Below are positions 25,206 to 34,354 of a stretch of DNA of 64,000 nucleotides, in pieces. Positions within the stretch are counted from its first letter, which is position 1. Every line of letters starts with the position of its first letter. The translations under genes were made by a program, and so were the position numbers. The stretch is from Archangium gephyra (GTDB lineage Bacteria; Myxococcota; Myxococcia; Myxococcales; Myxococcaceae), in assembly GCF_001027285.1 (NCBI RefSeq), contig NZ_CP011509.1:10998501-11062500 (forward strand). The letters run 5' to 3'. Under the pieces are notes generated by a model that did not search any database, was not told where the DNA came from, and was given only the letters and a program-made list of their open reading frames with translations.

Positions 25206-25731
25206 GGGTATAAGCGGTAACACACCCGCGACCCCGATCCAGACGGGGGGGCCCCCTGAAGCCCCGGCTGCTGAACGGATCAACGCCCCGGATGCTCTCG
25301 GGTCAACGTCTCCGCCGTACGAAACCGGACAGGGCGCTCCCGGGGCCCGAAAACGTTCTTGTCACACCAGGCGGCGCGCCGGGGCGCGCGGCCGATGGCG
25401 GAGTCGAGGGACAGGATGAACAGGTGAAGGCGGGCCCGAGGCACCTCGCGAAGACCCGGCTGGAGCGAAACATGGCGGTGCTGTCCCTTGCTCCAGCAGA
25501 CCGAGCAGTGACTCAGCAACTCAGCAGCAGACAATTCCGCTCGAAAGGTCCGCACGGAACTCAACGAGAGCCCTCCCATCAGTCGTCCAGGACCGGAGGG
25601 CCAGTAGCGGAACAATCGCGTATCTCCCTATCCTAGCGCACCTACATCGGAGACAAGAATAGCCTGATTAGGCCTGAATATACCGAGGTGGGTTGGGAAG
25701 TGTTTGGGATGGTGTGTGGGGGGGGTTCGCC
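25206..25731. other. Intergenic region of about 525 bases
   Basis: Short overlapping open frames exist on both strands at 25280-25636, but neither translation resembles a family, lacks the local codon bias, and has no ribosome site. The right half (25620-25700) is AT-richer and probably holds the promoter of the exported-protein cluster that begins at 25732. Confidence 0.4.
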
Positions 25732-27402
25732 ATGATGTGGAACAAACGTTCTCTTGTATTGGCTGCAGGGTTGACACTTGCCGCTTCGGCTGCGGATGCA
25801 GCTCCCACCCTGTATCCCCGGGCTGGGAATCGCCTCCAGCAGGTGAAGAACAAGACAAAGGCCGCCGTACTCGCCGACCACGCGGATCCGAACACGCTCT
25901 ACGTCATGCCGCCGCAGGCGGGCTCCGCCTCGCTTTCCAACGCCTTCTACTCGGCCAACACGGGCTTCTGCTCCGAAATGAGAGATCTCCAGGGCACGAG
26001 CAAACTCCTGGGCGGGGAAATCAAAAGAATCGCATTGAAGCTCAAGGGTCACGAGGCCGAGCTGGAGAAACTCCGGCGCCAGAAAGCCGCCTACGACAAG
26101 GAAGCGGCGAAGTACTATGAGGACCCGCTCGTCCAACAAGTGTCGGGCCTCGAGTTCCGGATCTCGGATACCGAGGAGCGCATCGATGACCTCCGGGAGA
26201 GACTCGCGGAATGCGAGACCCAGGCGTGCACCGAAGACCTCCAGGAGGACATCCGCGTACTGAAACAGGAGCGGTCGAATCTCAAGGCCGAGTTGGCCCG
26301 GCTCTCGAAGAGGGCGGGTGAGAACCTGCGCCAATACAAGAAGCTGACCAAACAGGCCGAAGCGGTTGCCCTGGCAATGGATGACATCTACGCCCAGCAC
26401 ACCAAGGCTCTCTCGCAGATAGTCACCCTCAAAGGGCAAATCATCGCGATGTATGACAGTTACGCGAAGCTCGAGGGTGGGCATTCGAGCATCACCTTCA
26501 ATACCCGATGGGACGCGAGCGTCGAGCAACTCCGGAGGGAAAACGATGGCTTCAACGTCATGAAGCTCCCGACGCAGAACGTGAACGTGAACATCTCCAT
26601 GCTGCCCGGTGCCGGAGATGACTCTCAGCTGGCTTCAGCGGGCACCATGTTCCGGGGGTATACGGTCAACGGTGTGAAGTTCGACCCGAACAAACCCACC
26701 CTCACCCTTCCCGCCCACCCGGAGATGTTTCAAGCAACGGTCTTCATGACGTTGCTGTCCGCCTGTCCTCAGCTGCACCCTGAATATTTCGACATCCCAA
26801 AGGGACAGCAAGGCCTGCCGCTCTACGGCTTGACAGCGGCCTACGAGTATCCGTCCACATTCCTGACACACGTCAAGGCTTCATACAACCTCTGGAAGAT
26901 ATACGAGTACATGAAGAAGGTCTCGGTCCACGGCGGGTTCTTCAGCACCTCGTCCAAGACCGAGGTCTTCGAGACCAACCAGGCTGACAGCGGCTTCACC
27001 CTGCAATGGTTCGACGACAGTGGCATGACGGAGGAGCAGCGCAATGCCATCGTCCGTGAGATCAAACTCGAGCTCATGTTCGACGTCATGCGGATGATGG
27101 GTGTGCCCACCTACGACGCCGCCTCCAAGGTGAACGACCCACCCCCTCCCCCCGCCAGCGGAGCCGTCGTGCTGGCCGAGGGCGTACAATCCACCTGTGG
27201 TTGGTACAGCTTCTACTGCGGCGGTGTGGCCTGGTTCCTCAAAGGGCTGAACGCCATCTTCGGAAGCACCGAGACGGAGACCCAGTTCCGGCAGTCGTAC
27301 AATTATCAGGCAAGCCGGGAGTACAGGACGGATCGAATCCTGTACCGGCCAGGCGTCACCGTGTTCGAGAAAGACGCCCTGGATGCATCCAGGCCCCGGT
27401 AA
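25732..27402 (+). CDS. Exported coiled-coil protein of unknown function
   Basis: A 556-residue protein with a clear signal peptide (MMWNKRSLVLAAGLTLAASA, cleavage about residue 26). Residues 83-246 form a long coiled coil rich in Glu, Lys, Arg and Leu with heptad spacing, interrupted by a CETQAC pair. The C-terminal half looks like a folded domain with FDIPKGQQGLPLYGLTAAYE and a late Cys pair in STCGWYSFYCGG. It could be periplasmic or surface-bound. Codon use is less GC-biased than in the housekeeping genes. It heads a run of four exported proteins on the plus strand. I recognise no family. Confidence 0.75.
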   Translation: MMWNKRSLVLAAGLTLAASAADAAPTLYPRAGNRLQQVKNKTKAAVLADHADPNTLYVMPPQAGSASLSNAFYSANTGFCSEMRDLQGTSKLLGGEIKRIALKLKGHEAELEKLRRQKAAYDKEAAKYYEDPLVQQVSGLEFRISDTEERIDDLRERLAECETQACTEDLQEDIRVLKQERSNLKAELARLSKRAGENLRQYKKLTKQAEAVALAMDDIYAQHTKALSQIVTLKGQIIAMYDSYAKLEGGHSSITFNTRWDASVEQLRRENDGFNVMKLPTQNVNVNISMLPGAGDDSQLASAGTMFRGYTVNGVKFDPNKPTLTLPAHPEMFQATVFMTLLSACPQLHPEYFDIPKGQQGLPLYGLTAAYEYPSTFLTHVKASYNLWKIYEYMKKVSVHGGFFSTSSKTEVFETNQADSGFTLQWFDDSGMTEEQRNAIVREIKLELMFDVMRMMGVPTYDAASKVNDPPPPPASGAVVLAEGVQSTCGWYSFYCGGVAWFLKGLNAIFGSTETETQFRQSYNYQASREYRTDRILYRPGVTVFEKDALDASRPR

Positions 27403-27534
27403 CGCGTAGCGCACCGACTGTCGCCCAGCGGCTTCCACGCCTTGGAAACCCGGTTGGCCATCCGGCTCGCCAAGAGCCGCCATGCCAGCCGGGCTTGCCT
27501 TGCCGGACGAGCATCGCCGTCGAAAGGAGACCTC

Positions 27535-28527
27535 ATGATCAAGCGTAAGCCCTACCTGCTGTTGCTCCTGTGCATGGCCCCCACGGCAACTCGAGCGGCG
27601 GACCCGCTCCATTCCGTGTTCGAGGTAGGAGGGAGAAGCTACGCTGTTTATGTGAAGCACGAGCGCGGCCTCGTGCTTCCCGCGGCGGCGGAGAGCGAGC
27701 TGGTGCGCGAGCCTCGAGCGCCACTGCCCGACTGCGGGACCCTCAATGACACCATCGCGGCATGGAGCAGTGCCATCCAGGACTGCCGCAGTGGGAGAGC
27801 GGTTGCCTGCAACAGTGTACAGACGCTGGTGGATGCACTGCGCACGGACGAGGACATGTTCGGGACTGGCTCACTCCGGCAATCGTGGAGCATCGGGGCC
27901 GAGCTCCCATCCCCAGAAGAGCCGGGCCCGATGGTGCGCGCGGAGGCCGCCCGATTGACGGGGCTCCCAGAGAGCCAGATCGCCTATCACCTGGGAATTC
28001 CCTCCTCCCATCGCCCGTCCACCGCCACGGTCTCCGTTGCAGCGCAAGGGCGCTCCGCAGCAAGCCGCCTCGCTGGGCTCATCACCTACAATCCCGTCAC
28101 CTTCACGAGCACCCAGAAAGCCTTTCTCACCAGTGACAACATTCTCACCTGTGGGCTCCTGGACGGCGACGTGAAGCTTCTCTGGACGCAGGATGGAGAG
28201 CTCTCCGTGGGGGCACGCCCGGGCGTACTCAGCGCAGCCCAACTCTGGGACATCTACCAGCAGATACAAAGCATGGGCGCAATCAACGGCACGACCCCCT
28301 CACGACGTGCCTTCCATATGGGGTCGCGTATCGGAGCAGCCCTCAAGAAAGCGCGGATCTCCCTCGATGACCTCGAAGCCAAGGTAGATCTGGTCATTGA
28401 CGCTCTCTTCTCCATCAGCACCCTGGAGCTCCGCACGGACATCACCCGTGAACAATTGGAGAGCAGGTTCGGGGGTGGAGTGAAGTTCCAGGTTTCCATG
28501 CCCTGGAAATCAGCAGGCAGCAGGTAG
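27535..28527 (+). CDS. Exported protein of unknown function
   Basis: A 330-residue protein. ATG 27535 follows AAAGGAGA with ideal spacing and begins a signal peptide (MIKRKPYLLLLLCMAPTATR, cleavage after RAA, about residue 22). The early mature region has a Cys cluster (PDCGTLND, QDCRSGRAVACNS), and the rest is mixed alpha/beta. No family was recognised. It lies 132 bases after the coiled-coil protein and 31 bases before the next gene, so it is probably part of one transcript with them. Confidence 0.75.
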   Translation: MIKRKPYLLLLLCMAPTATRAADPLHSVFEVGGRSYAVYVKHERGLVLPAAAESELVREPRAPLPDCGTLNDTIAAWSSAIQDCRSGRAVACNSVQTLVDALRTDEDMFGTGSLRQSWSIGAELPSPEEPGPMVRAEAARLTGLPESQIAYHLGIPSSHRPSTATVSVAAQGRSAASRLAGLITYNPVTFTSTQKAFLTSDNILTCGLLDGDVKLLWTQDGELSVGARPGVLSAAQLWDIYQQIQSMGAINGTTPSRRAFHMGSRIGAALKKARISLDDLEAKVDLVIDALFSISTLELRTDITREQLESRFGGGVKFQVSMPWKSAGSR

Positions 28528-28558
28528 TCACGACTCCGCGCGCGAGGAGAACGCCGTC

Positions 28559-29059
28559 ATGGGAGCTGGAACAAGGCTATTTCTGGGGGCAGTCATCGTC
28601 ACGACGGGAACGCTTGGAGCAGTCCGCTGGGCCACGAGCGAACCTCCATCGGAGATGCACACCAGCGGAATCACGGAAGCTGACCCCGTCCCGGAGAAGG
28701 ACGCGGACGCGAGCAGGGGACAAGAGTCAAGTCCACCCGTCCCTCGCTCCGCTTCCGTCCCGCCCACGCCTTCACTGCGGAACGAAGGCGCACCACGAAG
28801 ACCTGCCTCTCCACCACAGGCCCCCTCCTTCGATGAGTTCGTACGGGCCTACACGGACTTGAGCCCACGGCAAATCGACGACATGCTGGCGGGCATCCAG
28901 AGCGAACTGGACCGGCATGGCCTCATCCAACGGGCCAACGCCAATGCCTTGTCCAGTTCGGAAATGGAGGATCTCCGCCTCCTCCTCCGCAAACAGAACG
29001 CACTCTACGCGCTGAAGGCTCAGCATGTGTTGAGGAATCCTGTTCAGGAATCACGCTGA
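28559..29059 (+). CDS. Membrane-anchored hypothetical protein
   Basis: A 166-residue protein with one N-terminal hydrophobic helix (LFLGAVIVTTGTLGAV), then a Pro/Ser/Glu-rich linker (about 25-85) and a small helical C-terminal domain that starts FDEFVRAYTDLSPRQIDDML. Ribosome site GAGGAG precedes the ATG. It is probably an inner-membrane protein with the helical part in the periplasm. The layout, anchor plus proline-rich arm plus small head, suggests an assembly or chaperone partner for its exported neighbours. That is inference. Confidence 0.65.
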   Translation: MGAGTRLFLGAVIVTTGTLGAVRWATSEPPSEMHTSGITEADPVPEKDADASRGQESSPPVPRSASVPPTPSLRNEGAPRRPASPPQAPSFDEFVRAYTDLSPRQIDDMLAGIQSELDRHGLIQRANANALSSSEMEDLRLLLRKQNALYALKAQHVLRNPVQESR

Positions 29060-29120
29060 GCCTTGCTCACCACCCAAGACCCCATAGCTTTCCGCGCCGT
29101 CAATCCACGGGAGGATTCAA

Positions 29121-29429
29121 ATGATTCGCTGCCGGGTGGTTGGGTCGGTTGTCCTATATACAGCGCTGCTCGGGGGATGCGGTGCTTGCGTCCAGGACAA
29201 CGTTCAAGGAACAGGCGAGGAACACCCAGGACCCGGAGCCGTGACTCCAGCGAATCCCAGATTCTCCCCCGCCTTCAGCGAATGTCTGGACAACCATTCC
29301 GCACGACCCGAAGCCAATATGGTGCTCTCCGTCCGCGAGATTGCGTCTCGAGCGGCCACGGTGTCCATCTGGTGCGAGCCTTCGGCGGAGGAACTCGACG
29401 AATATAGTCGCGCGCTCTGCGGCCAATGA
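29121..29429 (+). CDS. Small lipoprotein
   Basis: A 102-residue protein with a lipobox: LYTALLGGC places the lipidated Cys at residue 20, followed by GACVQD. Four further Cys residues in the short mature part could pair (ECLDN, WCEPS, LCGQ). The ribosome site GGGAGGA lies before the ATG. It is the last gene of the exported cluster and ends 17 bases before the convergent GT39-type gene. Function unknown. Confidence 0.65.
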   Translation: MIRCRVVGSVVLYTALLGGCGACVQDNVQGTGEEHPGPGAVTPANPRFSPAFSECLDNHSARPEANMVLSVREIASRAATVSIWCEPSAEELDEYSRALCGQ

Positions 29430-29446
29430 ACCAGGTACTGGGCGGC

Positions 29447-31021
29447 TCAAGGGCTCGCGCGGACACCGGCATCGCGCCGCTCCCAGACATCCGGGCCGCC
29501 CTGTCCCTCCGCCGGAAAGCGGCGGATGAAACGCTCGCGCAACCACTGCTGGCTCTGTGCGGAGAGCTGCCACGCGCCGCGCCACCCCAACACCACATAG
29601 CGGCAGCGCTCCAGCACGTGAAGGATGCCGCGCTGCGAGGCGCTCGCGGAGAAGGCCGCCTGCGTGCTCGCGAAGTGCTCACCCGAGCCGAGCGCGTCCT
29701 GGAGCATCAGCGCGTAGGCGTCCACCACCACGGGTACACCGGGAAGGCGCGGAGGCAACCGTCCCCCGGTGAGGCCCCAGGCGGGCTCGAAGGCGCAGAC
29801 GGGAGCGTCGGCGGGCACGGCGTGGCGCAGGTACCGGCCGAGCGCCGGCAGGTCGGGCGCACGGGCCCGGAGTCCCTCGCGCAGGTGCCTGGCGGACACG
29901 AGCGGCACGGCCACGGCCAGCAGCACGGGCACGGCCCTCGCCCACGTGCGGCCCCGGGCCGGGAGCCACCCGTGGAGCGCCGCGGCGCCGAGCCCCGCCA
30001 GCACCGCCTCCGAGGCGGCGAGGTGGGCGTTGTACTGGTTCCAGTAGCTCGGCGAGGCGAGGAACGCGGCCACGGTGAGGACATAGGCCACGGCGAAGAA
30101 TCGCTCGGTGGCGCGCGCGGGCCCGGAGGCGCGGAAGGCGCGCACCAGGGCCACCAGCAGCCCGAGGAGCGCGAGTCCCACGCCCACCAGCCGCCGCTCG
30201 TGGAGGATGTCGTGCAACCGGACGAGGCGATTCGGCTCCCCGTCCCCGGGGCGCAGGGACTGGAAGAGGAAGACGTCCTCGAGGAAGCGCGAGGGCGAGG
30301 CCGCGACGAAGGGCCCCACCAGGAGCAGCACGGTGGCCCCGGCCATGAGCGCGAGCCCGAGCTGGGAGCGCCACGCGGCGCGAGGGGAGCGGGACAGCAA
30401 CGCGGCGGCGAGCCAGATTCCACCCAGCACCTTCACCGAGATGGCGAGGCCGCAGAGCGCTCCGGCCCAGAGCCACCGGCGGGACGCACGGCCGTCCTCG
30501 GGAGCGTCGAGCCAGACATTCGCCAGGGCCAGACACGCGAGGTTGAGCACGGGCTCCAGGAAGGGGCCGCGCTCGACGATGACCAGCTCGGGGTAGGTGG
30601 CGTAGACGAGCGCCCCCACGAGGCCCGCCACGGGCCCCCAGGCGCGCAGGCCGAGCCGGCCCACCAGGAAGACATTGAAGGCCCCCACCCCGGCGGCCAG
30701 CCACCGGGCGAGGACGAAGCAGGTGGCCGCGTCCCACCCGGAGGCGAGCGCGGCGGCCGGGCTCCACAGCAGCAGCGCGCCCGGAGGGTGGACGAAGATG
30801 AAGTCCCGGTACGGCAACAGCCCCTCGAAGAGCAGCGCCGAGGCGGTGAAGTAGACGCCCTCGTCGTAGTCCACCGGGTAGCCGAAGGCGCCATGCCGGT
30901 TGAAGAAGGGCAGCACGCGCAGCACCCACGCGCCCACCGCCAGCACGGCCAGCGCCCACCCCGCACGCCGGTTCCGGGTGCCGTCCTCCAGGACTGGCGA
31001 TGACTGCGAGGTCGGGCTCAT
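29447..31021 (-). CDS. GT-C (GT39/ArnT-like) membrane glycosyltransferase
   Basis: A 524-residue polytopic membrane protein with about ten hydrophobic helices. The first periplasmic loop holds the acidic signature VDYDEGVYFTAS (about residues 50-61), where GT-C enzymes of the ArnT/PMT type place their catalytic Asp-Glu, followed by YRDFIFVHPPGALLLWSPAA typical of this group. Such enzymes move sugars or related groups from polyprenyl-phosphate carriers to lipids or proteins outside the membrane. The acceptor is unknown. Confidence 0.8.
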   Translation of the reverse strand: MSPTSQSSPVLEDGTRNRRAGWALAVLAVGAWVLRVLPFFNRHGAFGYPVDYDEGVYFTASALLFEGLLPYRDFIFVHPPGALLLWSPAAALASGWDAATCFVLARWLAAGVGAFNVFLVGRLGLRAWGPVAGLVGALVYATYPELVIVERGPFLEPVLNLACLALANVWLDAPEDGRASRRWLWAGALCGLAISVKVLGGIWLAAALLSRSPRAAWRSQLGLALMAGATVLLLVGPFVAASPSRFLEDVFLFQSLRPGDGEPNRLVRLHDILHERRLVGVGLALLGLLVALVRAFRASGPARATERFFAVAYVLTVAAFLASPSYWNQYNAHLAASEAVLAGLGAAALHGWLPARGRTWARAVPVLLAVAVPLVSARHLREGLRARAPDLPALGRYLRHAVPADAPVCAFEPAWGLTGGRLPPRLPGVPVVVDAYALMLQDALGSGEHFASTQAAFSASASQRGILHVLERCRYVVLGWRGAWQLSAQSQQWLRERFIRRFPAEGQGGPDVWERRDAGVRASP

Positions 31022-31078
31022 CGAGACGGGCGCGGAGCGTAACAGCGCACGCCAGGGAGCCCAAGCACGGCGCTCGGC

Positions 31079-31888
31079 TCAGTGGGTGAGGACCTCGAGG
31101 GCCCGCCGGTAGTAGGCCTCGCGGTGCGCGAGCCCGTTGAAGCCCCCGTTGATGCGGCGGGTGAGCTCCCGGAAGTCGCCCGCGTCCGCGAGCGCGTTGA
31201 GTCCCCGGCTCGTCCAGAACCAGGCCGCGACGCGGAAGCCCACATCGACATCGGCGGCACGCTCGGGATGGGCCTCCAGATCGACGCCCAGGACACGGCC
31301 CGCGGCACGGTAGTTGGTCCGGCCGGTGAGCTGGATGGGACCACGGCCCTTGTACCGCCTGCCATCGCCGAGCTGCGTGTTGCCCAGGTCCTGGCGGCCC
31401 TCGTACGCCTCGCCGGAGGCGAGCTCCTCGAAGTAGCGCAGCTCCCCGCTCTCATGGGCGAGCTGGGCGAGGAAGGCCGCCTGACGCTGCGGGGTGACGA
31501 TGTCCGCCTCGACCATCGCCGCGTCGAGGTGAGGCAGACACTCGCGGGCACGGGCGTCCGACACCCTGGGCATGATCTCCCGGAGCTGCTTCTCGTTGAG
31601 TCTCGCGCTGATGGGGACCTCGGGAGGCTCCCCCTCGACGTGGACGCCGAGCGCGGTCCAGGTCCGCGTCCCGACGATTCCATCCGCGACCAGGCCCCTG
31701 GACTGCTGGAAGGCCTTCACGGCGGCCTCGGTCCTCCGGCCGAAGACGCCATCGGCCACCCCCCCATCGAAGCCGGCCGCCAGGAGCTTGCGTTGCAACT
31801 CGGCGACCTCCGGGCCGCGCGACTCCAGACGCAACTCCCGAGGGGTGGTGGAAGATTGAAGGGACGAGATGTCGAGCGAGGGGGGCAT
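31079..31888 (-). CDS. Endolysin-like protein: peptidoglycan-binding plus GH19-type domain
   Basis: A 269-residue protein. A PG_binding_1 repeat (about 20-78: PEVAELQRKLLAAGFDGGVA, then FGRRTEAAVKAFQQSRGL and GIVGTRTW) precedes a GH19/lysozyme-like catalytic domain (about 95-265) with the hallmark AHESGELRYFEE and YKGRGPIQLTGRTNY. It should cleave peptidoglycan or chitin-like glycans. ATG 31888 follows CGGAGG. There is no signal peptide, as in phage endolysins and some secretion-system effectors, yet no phage genes are near. Export by an unknown route, or release on lysis, must be assumed. Confidence 0.85.
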   Translation of the reverse strand: MPPSLDISSLQSSTTPRELRLESRGPEVAELQRKLLAAGFDGGVADGVFGRRTEAAVKAFQQSRGLVADGIVGTRTWTALGVHVEGEPPEVPISARLNEKQLREIMPRVSDARARECLPHLDAAMVEADIVTPQRQAAFLAQLAHESGELRYFEELASGEAYEGRQDLGNTQLGDGRRYKGRGPIQLTGRTNYRAAGRVLGVDLEAHPERAADVDVGFRVAAWFWTSRGLNALADAGDFRELTRRINGGFNGLAHREAYYRRALEVLTH

Positions 31889-32047
31889 CGGAAACCTCCG
31901 CGTGGGACGCCACATCCCCGGTGGAGTGGGGCCGGCGGATTCGTGAACGGCCCCGCGGGCTGGACCCGGCGATGAATCACTCGCTCTACCAGTGAGCAAC
32001 AGAGGAAACGGTTGGACGGTCCGCTGTGCGGCACGAATAGTCGCCAC

Positions 32048-32680
32048 GTGAAAACGACATCACCCTGGAGGCTCATAGCGGTAGGCCTCGGCTTCTTCCT
32101 TGCCTCGTGCAGTGCGCCCCGCGCCTCGCTCCCTACCCCCACGAGCGCTCAGGAGCTTTCCCGCTCCGTGCTCATCCTCGAGAAGACACCGGGCGGGCAG
32201 ATCACCCACTCGTGGGAGCCCCTGAGCAGCTTCGACCTGTCGAAGTTGCCCTACCGGGCGAGCAGCACCACCGTGGAAGGTCCCATCGTCCGCGCGGCCT
32301 GGACTCGCGATTGCGAGGAAGAGTCAGACGCCTGCATGGACATGTGCAGGAAGTCGCTCAGGGGCCGCAACTGGAGTCACGCGAACAAAGGCTCGAAGGA
32401 AGAGGACTGTCGCCGTAGATGCAGACCCGCATATCTTGGCTGCTGCCAGCTCCGCGAACAGGCCGAAGCCCTGAAATTCACTGCCGCCGATAACGCAGTC
32501 CTCTGGTTGAAGCAGCATCATGAAGAACTGTTGGTGGGAACCGTCGTCATCATCACTGGAGTGGCATTCATCGTGACCGTTGTGGGCAGCGGGGGCACCA
32601 CCCTGGTCCTCGTACCAGCCCTCCTGCTAGTGTCCTCCGAAACTCCTATCGTCCCCCAGCTCGCGCAGGTGAAGCCATGA
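32048..32680 (+). CDS. Lipoprotein with twin CX3C motif and C-terminal hydrophobic segment (module copy 1)
   Basis: The GTG start at 32048 gives a lipoprotein signal, VKTTSPWRLIAVGLGFFLAS, with the lipid Cys at residue 21. Residues about 97-140 hold two mirrored cysteine sets: CX6CX3C in DCEEESDACMDMC and CX3CX6C in DCRRRCRPAYLGC. Then come ALKFTAADNAVLWLKQ and a hydrophobic, Gly-rich stretch (about 164-195). A homologue with the same cysteine spacing lies at 57218. The stop overlaps the next ATG by four bases, so the partner gene is coupled. Short polar text follows the membrane segment. The arrangement recalls myxobacterial polymorphic lipoprotein toxins (SitA/TIGR02269 type), but I cannot confirm membership. 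Confidence 0.7.
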   Translation: MKTTSPWRLIAVGLGFFLASCSAPRASLPTPTSAQELSRSVLILEKTPGGQITHSWEPLSSFDLSKLPYRASSTTVEGPIVRAAWTRDCEEESDACMDMCRKSLRGRNWSHANKGSKEEDCRRRCRPAYLGCCQLREQAEALKFTAADNAVLWLKQHHEELLVGTVVIITGVAFIVTVVGSGGTTLVLVPALLLVSSETPIVPQLAQVKP

Positions 32681-33501
32681 CCTACCGGCCCCTTCCATAC
32701 GAGCTGTACGACACACAGGAGGCGATTGGGAAACAATGGAGCGCTCATCCATCTCCTGAGCACAGGCGGCTCCTTGGATTGGCACGAGATGCGCTCCGCT
32801 TCGTTTTCGCGACTGGCCAACCGTATCGTTTCGAGGACTTCCGTAAGGGCCTCGAGGCTGGTGCGCGCCTACCACTGGGAACCATCGAACTCCCTCGAAA
32901 TGAATTCGCGAGTCTCGAGGAGCGACTGAACAGCACGAGGGATTTCCTCACGAGGCGCCGCGACGAGGCCGAGTCCACCCGAGAGAAGGAAGTGCTCCAG
33001 GCCATTGTGGACACACTCCATTTCATCTCCGTGACCGGGCAGCATCAGGAATTCAGTGAGTATCTCGAGCACCTCGAGGCGGATGCACCTCCGTATGCCA
33101 TTGCCTCGTTCGAGACGAAGGAGGCGGCGGAAGCATGGCTCGAGAATCAGCCCATTCCTCCCGATTCCGCCACCGTGCTGATCGCGAATGCCTACCACTA
33201 CGTCATCCATGACGAGCGCGTGGGCATCTTCCGTCTGCCGCGCATCCGCGACCTCGAATACCACCTCGCCGATCTCAAGCAGAGGCATCCCCCCGTCGCC
33301 GTCGCGTCCTTCGCCACTCTTGAAGAAGCAGAGGCGTGGCTGAAGGCACAGCCCACGCCCGCCAGATGGGCCTGGGTGTCCATCGCGGGTGAGCCCTACC
33401 TCGCCGTGTATCACCCCAACATCAACCACCGCGCCCTCTACCCGCTCTCCATGGCCGATGGTTACGAGGTGGAGGAGGAGGAGGAGCCCGACGAGCCGTA
33501 G
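32677..33501 (+). CDS. Soluble partner of the twin-CX3C lipoprotein (copy 1)
   Basis: A 274-residue, acidic, signal-less protein. An N-terminal helical half is followed by two repeats of one unit: YAIASFETKEAAEAWLENQP with YHYVIH later, and VAVASFATLEEAEAWLKAQP with YLAVYH later. It ends in a Glu-rich tail. The gene at 57701 encodes a single unit of the same repeat after a similar helical region. The ATG overlaps the lipoprotein stop (ATGA). A soluble protein tied to a lipoprotein this way would fit an immunity or binding partner. No family name is known to me. Confidence 0.7.
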   Translation: MTYRPLPYELYDTQEAIGKQWSAHPSPEHRRLLGLARDALRFVFATGQPYRFEDFRKGLEAGARLPLGTIELPRNEFASLEERLNSTRDFLTRRRDEAESTREKEVLQAIVDTLHFISVTGQHQEFSEYLEHLEADAPPYAIASFETKEAAEAWLENQPIPPDSATVLIANAYHYVIHDERVGIFRLPRIRDLEYHLADLKQRHPPVAVASFATLEEAEAWLKAQPTPARWAWVSIAGEPYLAVYHPNINHRALYPLSMADGYEVEEEEEPDEP

Positions 33502-33593
33502 GCGCGGTTCCAGGTTCCCCCCGTCTTCGAGGCGAACATCCGCGCGCATTCCGGCTTGACCTCGCAGGTTCGGCGGCGGGAAGGTCCCGGCTC

Positions 33594-34337
33594 ATGCTGC
33601 CCACCCTCTGCGGTCACCTCGCCCTGCTCGCCGCCCTGTCCGCGGACCCGCTGGACCTCCCGCCTCCCCAGGTCACCTCCCCGCGACTCCGCCCGACACA
33701 GCAGGTGATTCCAGAGGTCACCTCCGCACCGGCCCCACGGGGCCACACCGCCCCGGGCCTCCCCTCCACGTTCCGCTTCGTCCCCCCGCTCGACCCGGCG
33801 GCCCTTGGCCAGCGGGGCGGCGAGACGAACTCCCTCACCGTGACACCCGAGCCCGGGACCGCACGGCCCGAAGCCACGCACACCGAGGAGCCCCCGGTCC
33901 GGCCCGAGGACTCCCGCGCCCACGAGGAGCCGGGACTGCTCGTGCGGCTGGTGCTCTCGGGACAGCTGCGCCAGGGCGGCGTCACCGTCGCGTGGTGGAA
34001 GGGCACCCGCGAGCCAATCGCCGAGGCCCAGCTCTTCGTCGAGGAGAGAACCCTCTACCTCGCCGAGACGCTGGCCGTGGTGGCCATGACACTGGAGCTG
34101 TCCCCGGCGGCCACGAAGCCCTGGGCACCGGGCGAGGCATGGCTGCTGGATGCGCGAGGCGACGTGGTGGGCCGCTTCCCGGTGTGGATGGAGGGGACAC
34201 GGCTCGGCCCGGGGGAGAAACGCACCGTGGCCTTCGAGGTGGAGCGCGTCCCCGGCACGGCCCCCCAAAAACTCCGGCTGGAGCTGCGGGAGCGGGACGG
34301 TGGGCACACCGTGCAGGCCGGAGACCTGAAGCTGTGA
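33594..34337 (+). CDS. DUF2381-family protein (N-terminally shortened)
   Basis: A 247-residue exported protein (signal-like MLPTLCGHLALLAALSA). The C-terminal 135 residues follow the DUF2381/TIGR02268 pattern of Myxococcus: GLLVRLVLSGQLRQGGVTV, then PWAPGEAWLLDARGDVVGRF and LGPGEKRTVAFEVE. The usual beta-rich N-terminal half is replaced by a Pro/Thr-rich linker, so it is a divergent or shortened member. DUF2381 genes commonly sit beside Ser/Thr kinase genes, and here the stop is next to, or overlaps (GTGA), the kinase start. Function unknown; a role in sensing for the kinase is inferred from context. Confidence 0.7.
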   Translation: MLPTLCGHLALLAALSADPLDLPPPQVTSPRLRPTQQVIPEVTSAPAPRGHTAPGLPSTFRFVPPLDPAALGQRGGETNSLTVTPEPGTARPEATHTEEPPVRPEDSRAHEEPGLLVRLVLSGQLRQGGVTVAWWKGTREPIAEAQLFVEERTLYLAETLAVVAMTLELSPAATKPWAPGEAWLLDARGDVVGRFPVWMEGTRLGPGEKRTVAFEVERVPGTAPQKLRLELRERDGGHTVQAGDLKL

Positions 34338-34354
34338 ACGGGGAGCGATTGGAC

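Noticed and set aside
25280-25636. Overlapping open frames on both strands in the 25.2-25.7 kb gap
   Set aside because: No ribosome site, no family resemblance, atypical composition.
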